From NCBI GenBank assembly GCA_045617725.1, contig JAZLJD010000050.1:1-9198 (forward strand): 9,198 nucleotides of DNA, read 5' to 3'. The stretch is from JAZLJD01 sp045617725. GTDB lineage: Bacteria; Bacillota; Clostridia; Lachnospirales; Lachnospiraceae. The position numbers were made by a program, and so were the translations under genes. Shown here one piece after another: positions 6,452 through 9,198 of this stretch (the stretch's first letter is position 1; every line of letters begins with the position of its first letter). The notes beneath the pieces were generated by a model. The model searched no databases. It worked only from the letters and a program-made list of their open reading frames with translations, and was not told the DNA's origin.

Positions 6452-7227
6452 TTCCGTACCTTGGCCCGAAATTCTGACGGCGTCATTTTTACTCTGTTTT
6501 TAAAGCATCGCATGAAACAGGTATCGCTTTCGTAACCGCACAGACTCGCAATCTCTCTGACTGACATATCACTTTGCCTTAAGAATTCCTTGGCACCTGC
6601 CAGTCTCGCATTTATAAGATCTTCATAGCAGCTCACATGGAAGTATTCACTGTACAGTGCCTGAAAGTGCGAAAGAGACAGGTTTACCGCCTCAGCCATT
6701 TCCCGAATGCTCCGATAGCTTCCCGGCGTTGAATAAATCTCAGACCGCAGGTTTTTCAGTTCCTCAAGATGCTTTTTGTCACCTTCCAAAGGCTTCTCTT
6801 CCATCTTGTTTTCCGCCACTTTTCTAAGCATCAGCTGCAAAAAAAGACTTTCATTGTCCTTTCTCAACTCCGAAACGGAAATCTGCTCGCGGCTTAGCAG
6901 TTTTAGCAGCGTTTCCACCTCATCCAAATTTTCAAGATATAACGGCGTATCGCAGGGAAGGTCTATCTTCCCGGTGAAGTTCGCTTCCATACCGTCGAAA
7001 TGCACATAATGGTTGCGATATTCTTTTTGGCACGCCCGGTATCGCTGTGGGCTGCCTTTTTTATACAGAATGCAGCAGCCGGGCTTAACACGAACTACGG
7101 CTTCGCCAAAAAGAATATCAGCCTCCGTCTTAAAAATAAGAAACAGATTGTCTCCGGAACCGGACGGTCTGTCTATCTGAAAATTCTCATCATGTCTTAG
7201 GTTAATACCCATGGAATGTAAAATCAT
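6436..7227 (-). CDS. AraC-family transcriptional regulator, probable controller of the GH51 gene
   Basis: A 263-residue regulator. The N-terminal half (about 25-80) looks like an AraC-type beta-barrel sensor (ILFGEAVVRVKPGCCILYKKG, then YRNHYVHFDG) but is more diverged than that of its neighbour. The C-terminal domain has the two family helix-turn-helix units, at about 172-195 (SIREMAEAVNLSLSHFQALYSEYF) and about 222-245 (SVREIASLCGYESDTCFMRCF), ending in KMTPSEFR. A longer frame from a TTG at 7239 is possible, but GGAG lies over that codon and is correctly spaced for the ATG at 7227, which is chosen. The gene is divergent from the GH51 arabinosidase with overlapping promoters, so it most likely regulates that gene. 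Its 3' end overlaps the other AraC gene by 16 bp on the opposite strand. Confidence 0.92.
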   Translation of the reverse strand: MILHSMGINLRHDENFQIDRPSGSGDNLFLIFKTEADILFGEAVVRVKPGCCILYKKGSPQRYRACQKEYRNHYVHFDGMEANFTGKIDLPCDTPLYLENLDEVETLLKLLSREQISVSELRKDNESLFLQLMLRKVAENKMEEKPLEGDKKHLEELKNLRSEIYSTPGSYRSIREMAEAVNLSLSHFQALYSEYFHVSCYEDLINARLAGAKEFLRQSDMSVREIASLCGYESDTCFMRCFKNRVKMTPSEFRAKVRNYDLF

Positions 7228-7249
7228 TGCAGTCTCCAATCAGACGATT

Positions 7250-7292
7250 TGTCAGTTTAAGCATAGGATATGTCATTGAGTCTTTTTTGTCA
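7250..7292 (+). promoter_or_regulatory. Three TGTCA direct repeats, candidate AraC-type half-sites
   Basis: TGTCA occurs at 7250-7254, 7271-7275 and 7288-7292. The first two start 21 bases apart, two helical turns, as is usual for AraC-type direct-repeat sites. The third coincides with the leftward -35 element, so its presence may only reflect the promoter. Confidence 0.3.
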
Positions 7293-7293
7293 A
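7265..7293 (-). promoter_or_regulatory. Leftward promoter of the second AraC gene
   Basis: A perfect TTGACA (7293-7288) is followed 17 bases later by TATCCT (7270-7265) on the minus strand. The start would lie about 30 bases before the ATG at 7227. It overlaps the rightward GH51 promoter. Confidence 0.6.
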
Positions 7294-7303
7294 AGAATAT
7301 AAT
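7276..7303 (+). promoter_or_regulatory. Rightward promoter of the GH51 arabinosidase
   Basis: TTGAGT (7276-7281) and a perfect TATAAT (7298-7303) are 16 bases apart. The expected start at about 7310 leaves a very short leader before AAGGAGG (7313-7319) and the ATG at 7328. Confidence 0.65.
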
Positions 7304-7327
7304 GAAATCAATAAGGAGGTTACAAAA

Positions 7328-8797
7328 ATGGCTACAAAGAAAGTTACTATGTTAGTGAATACCAAGGATGTCATCGGTCATATTAACCCTGAAATCTACG
7401 GTCATTTTTCGGAGCATCTGGGACGATGCATTTATGAAGGTATTTATGTTGGAGAGGATTCGGATATTCCCAATATCGAAGGAATGCGTAAGGATATTAT
7501 TGAAGCATTCCGCCAGATTAAGGTTCCCGTTTTAAGATGGCCGGGCGGTTGCTTTGCCGATGAATATCATTGGAAGGACGGAATCGGCCCCAAGTCCGAG
7601 CGTAAATCCATTATCAACACCAACTGGGGCGGCGTTACGGAGAATAACTCGTTCGGTACCCATGAATTTTTGAAATTCTGCGAGCTCGTTGGTTGCGAGC
7701 CTTATATTACCGGTAATGTCGGAAGCGGTACCGTGCAGGAAATGAGCGAGTGGGTGGAATATATCACTTCCGATGCATCCTCTCCCATGACGGAGCTTCG
7801 TAAGAAGAACGGTCAGGAGAAGCCCTGGAAGCTTAAATACTTAGGTGTAGGCAATGAAAGCTGGGGCTGTGGCGGCCTTATGAAAGCATCCAAATATGTG
7901 GATGAATACAGACAGTATCAGGGCTTTTGCAAGAATCATTCCGGCAACCAATTATTTAAGATTGCCAGCGGTCCCAATGCCATGGAGTATGAATGGACAG
8001 AGGAACTTATGAAGAATCTTCCGCCCTGGACCTGTCAGGGAATTGATTTCCACTACTATACCATTCCCGACTGGAGAAACAAGGGACGTGCACTCGAATT
8101 TGACGATGAAGGATATTACAGAGTTCTGGAATCAGCCAATAATATCGATTCCGTAATCACAAGACATACGGAAATCATGAACCGTTACGATCCCGATAAT
8201 CGGATTGGTCTTGTAATCGGCGAGTGGGGAACCTGGTTTGATGTAGAGGAAGGAACCAATCCCGGCTTCTTATACCAGCAGAATTCCATGCGTGACGCAA
8301 TGGTTGCAGGTATGGAACTGAATATCTTCAACCGTCATTCCAAGCGCGTAGTGATGGCGAATCTTGCCCAGGCCGTTAATGTTCTTCAGTCCCTGATTCT
8401 TACAGAGGGTGCTGCCATGGTTAAGACACCTACCTACCATGTATTTGACCTCTATAAGGAACATCAGAACGGGGATGCCGTTTACTGCTATAACGATTTT
8501 GTTTCAGAGTATAAGGAAGTTCCCTTCGTCACCTCTTCCGCGTCCATAAAGGAAGGCAAGCTGACGCTCACCATTACAAATGCTTCCTTAAAGGACAAGG
8601 TGAGCCTCGATACAACCGTTTCAGGAAGTACCTATACTACCGCATCCGCTCGAATCCTTACGGACGAAGTGCATGCCTATAACGATTTTGAGAATCCCGA
8701 TCGTGTTACCTTGAAGGATTTTGAAGTAAAGCTTAAGAACAACAAGCTCACACTTACGCTTCCTCCCTGCTCGATTGTTTCCATCACCCTGGAGTAG
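7328..8797 (+). CDS. abfA: GH51 alpha-L-arabinofuranosidase, intracellular
   Basis: A 489-residue retaining arabinofuranosidase of family GH51, full length for the bacterial enzymes. It removes terminal alpha-L-arabinofuranose from arabinoxylan, arabinan or arabinoside fragments. Early family motifs are present (INPEIYGHFSEHLGRCIYEG at 20-38, then LRWPGGCFADEYHW at 69-82). The acid/base Glu177 lies in GVGNESWGCGG and the nucleophile Glu299 in VIGEWGTWF. The (beta/alpha)8 barrel is followed by a C-terminal beta-sandwich from about residue 390 (KTPTYHVFDLYK and onward). There is no signal peptide, so it acts in the cytoplasm on imported oligosaccharides. AAGGAGG stands 8 bases before the ATG. 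Its promoter overlaps that of the divergent AraC gene, the likely regulator, and its stop region supplies the ribosome binding site of the small gene behind it. The family and activity are very secure; the preferred substrate linkage is not. Confidence 0.96.
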   Translation: MATKKVTMLVNTKDVIGHINPEIYGHFSEHLGRCIYEGIYVGEDSDIPNIEGMRKDIIEAFRQIKVPVLRWPGGCFADEYHWKDGIGPKSERKSIINTNWGGVTENNSFGTHEFLKFCELVGCEPYITGNVGSGTVQEMSEWVEYITSDASSPMTELRKKNGQEKPWKLKYLGVGNESWGCGGLMKASKYVDEYRQYQGFCKNHSGNQLFKIASGPNAMEYEWTEELMKNLPPWTCQGIDFHYYTIPDWRNKGRALEFDDEGYYRVLESANNIDSVITRHTEIMNRYDPDNRIGLVIGEWGTWFDVEEGTNPGFLYQQNSMRDAMVAGMELNIFNRHSKRVVMANLAQAVNVLQSLILTEGAAMVKTPTYHVFDLYKEHQNGDAVYCYNDFVSEYKEVPFVTSSASIKEGKLTLTITNASLKDKVSLDTTVSGSTYTTASARILTDEVHAYNDFENPDRVTLKDFEVKLKNNKLTLTLPPCSIVSITLE

Positions 8798-8801
8798 CCT
8801 T

Positions 8802-9044
8802 ATGGCAGAGGGAAATATATGCAAGCGTTGTCTTCTTCGCGACATGACGGAGGCTGACAAGGCCAATATTCAAAAGTATAAAGATGCCATCACGGAACGG
8901 GTCTCGGAAGCGATCTACGAAAGCAGGCTTTCAAAATGCAAGGAATGTGACCTTCTAAACAGCGGAACCTGTAATGCCTGCGGCTGTTATGTAGAGCTCC
9001 GTGCACTGGCTGAGCAATCACACTGTCCTCATAAGAAATGGTAA
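8802..9044 (+). CDS. Small Cys-rich probable zinc-binding protein, DUF6171-like
   Basis: An 80-residue protein of unknown function. Its layout matches, from memory, a small conserved family of Clostridia (DUF6171). Eight cysteines lie in two clusters: C7-x2-C10 (ICKRC) near the start, and C46-x2-C49 (KCKEC), C57-x2-C60-x-C62 (CNACGC) and C75 near the end, the last with flanking His74 and His77. They are joined by a charged helical segment (about 15-45). This suggests one or two zinc sites of zinc-ribbon type. A longer frame from a TTG at 8775 is possible, but ATG 8802 is preferred because GGAG at 8791-8794, overlapping the stop of the arabinosidase, is correctly spaced. The 4-bp gap implies translational coupling to GH51. 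No link to arabinose metabolism is known to me, and the coupling may be incidental. Confidence 0.8.
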   Translation: MAEGNICKRCLLRDMTEADKANIQKYKDAITERVSEAIYESRLSKCKECDLLNSGTCNACGCYVELRALAEQSHCPHKKW

Positions 9045-9061
9045 TAAGGCAATTTAAAAAG

Positions 9062-9083
9062 GGGCTGTGAAAAAACGCAGCCC
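9062..9083. terminator. Hairpin, terminator-like on the minus strand
   Basis: GGGCTGTG (9062-9069) pairs with CGCAGCCC (9076-9083) with one G-T pair and a loop of six A. On the minus strand the stem is followed by CTTTTT, a classical intrinsic terminator for leftward transcription. On the plus strand it is followed by A-rich sequence, so it is less convincing as the end of the GH51 unit. Confidence 0.55.
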
Positions 9084-9092
9084 ATAAAAAAA

Positions 9093-9130
9093 GAAGGACC
9101 GATGGTTCAGAAGTGAGCCACTGGTCCTTC
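9093..9130. terminator. Long hairpin, probable bidirectional terminator
   Basis: Arms of 17 bases (9093-9109 and 9114-9130) pair almost throughout, with two G-T pairs and one A-C mismatch around a GAAG loop. The outer eight pairs are GAAGGACC with GGTCCTTC. Leftward, the stem runs into seven T (complement of 9086-9092). Rightward it is followed by TCTTTGTGTT, a moderate U-rich tail that could end the GH51 transcript. The remaining 68 bases to the window edge are AT-rich and show no gene. Confidence 0.7.
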
Positions 9131-9198
9131 TCTTTGTGTTATAATTAACTTGCACATGATTAATAATAACAAGCTTAATTCTAATTCAAAACAAGGAT

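Noticed and set aside
9131..9198. Possible promoter or leader for a gene to the right (TTGCAC, and AAGGA at the edge)
   Set aside because: The spacing to any -10 is poor and the sequence ends before a start codon, so nothing can be supported.

Overview
The window looks like a chromosomal carbohydrate-utilisation locus from a low-to-moderate-GC Gram-positive anaerobe, most likely a Lachnospiraceae-type gut or rumen Clostridia (Butyrivibrio/Roseburia-like). The grounds are strong AGGAGG-type ribosome binding sites, the codon and amino-acid style, two AraC-type regulators beside intracellular arabinosidases, and a small Cys-rich protein of the DUF6171 type. The genus is an inference from style, not from a search.

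Layout. Positions 1-237 hold no convincing gene. This stretch is about 59% GC by hand count, is full of inverted repeats, and stops almost exactly at the end of the first gene; I read it as a repeat or mobile-element remnant. From 5410 leftward to 238 run four genes: a TIM-barrel sugar isomerase/epimerase (4553-5410), a Gfo/Idh/MocA dehydrogenase (3383-4549), a large membrane-anchored protein with Rossmann-like regions and a C-terminal RyR-type domain (1183-3306), and a GH43 arabinosidase/xylosidase (238-1155). The first two are tightly coupled, the last two are 27 bp apart, and a 76-bp gap with a possible promoter lies in the middle. A 231-bp divergent regulatory region (5411-5641), rich in GCAT/ATGC boxes, separates this block from a rightward cupin-AraC regulator (5642-6451). 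That gene ends tail-to-tail, with a 16-bp overlap, against a second, leftward AraC-type regulator (6436-7227). A second divergent region (7228-7327), with two physically overlapping promoters, leads to a GH51 alpha-L-arabinofuranosidase (7328-8797), which is coupled to a small Cys-rich protein (8802-9044). Two hairpins (9062-9130) close the rightward unit and also look like terminators for leftward transcription entering from beyond the right edge.

How the genes fit together. Neither glycosidase has a signal peptide, so both should act in the cytoplasm on imported arabinose- or xylose-containing oligosaccharides or glycosides. GH51 and GH43 release terminal arabinose or xylose. The dehydrogenase and TIM-barrel pair could rework the sugar or an oxidised glycoside. 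Each AraC regulator probably controls the gene divergent to it. No transporter and no arabinose isomerase, kinase or epimerase lies in the window, so the pathway is incomplete here.

The least expected gene is the RyR-domain membrane protein. Its architecture resembles prokaryotic nucleotide-sensing or conflict proteins, and it has no obvious role in pentose catabolism.
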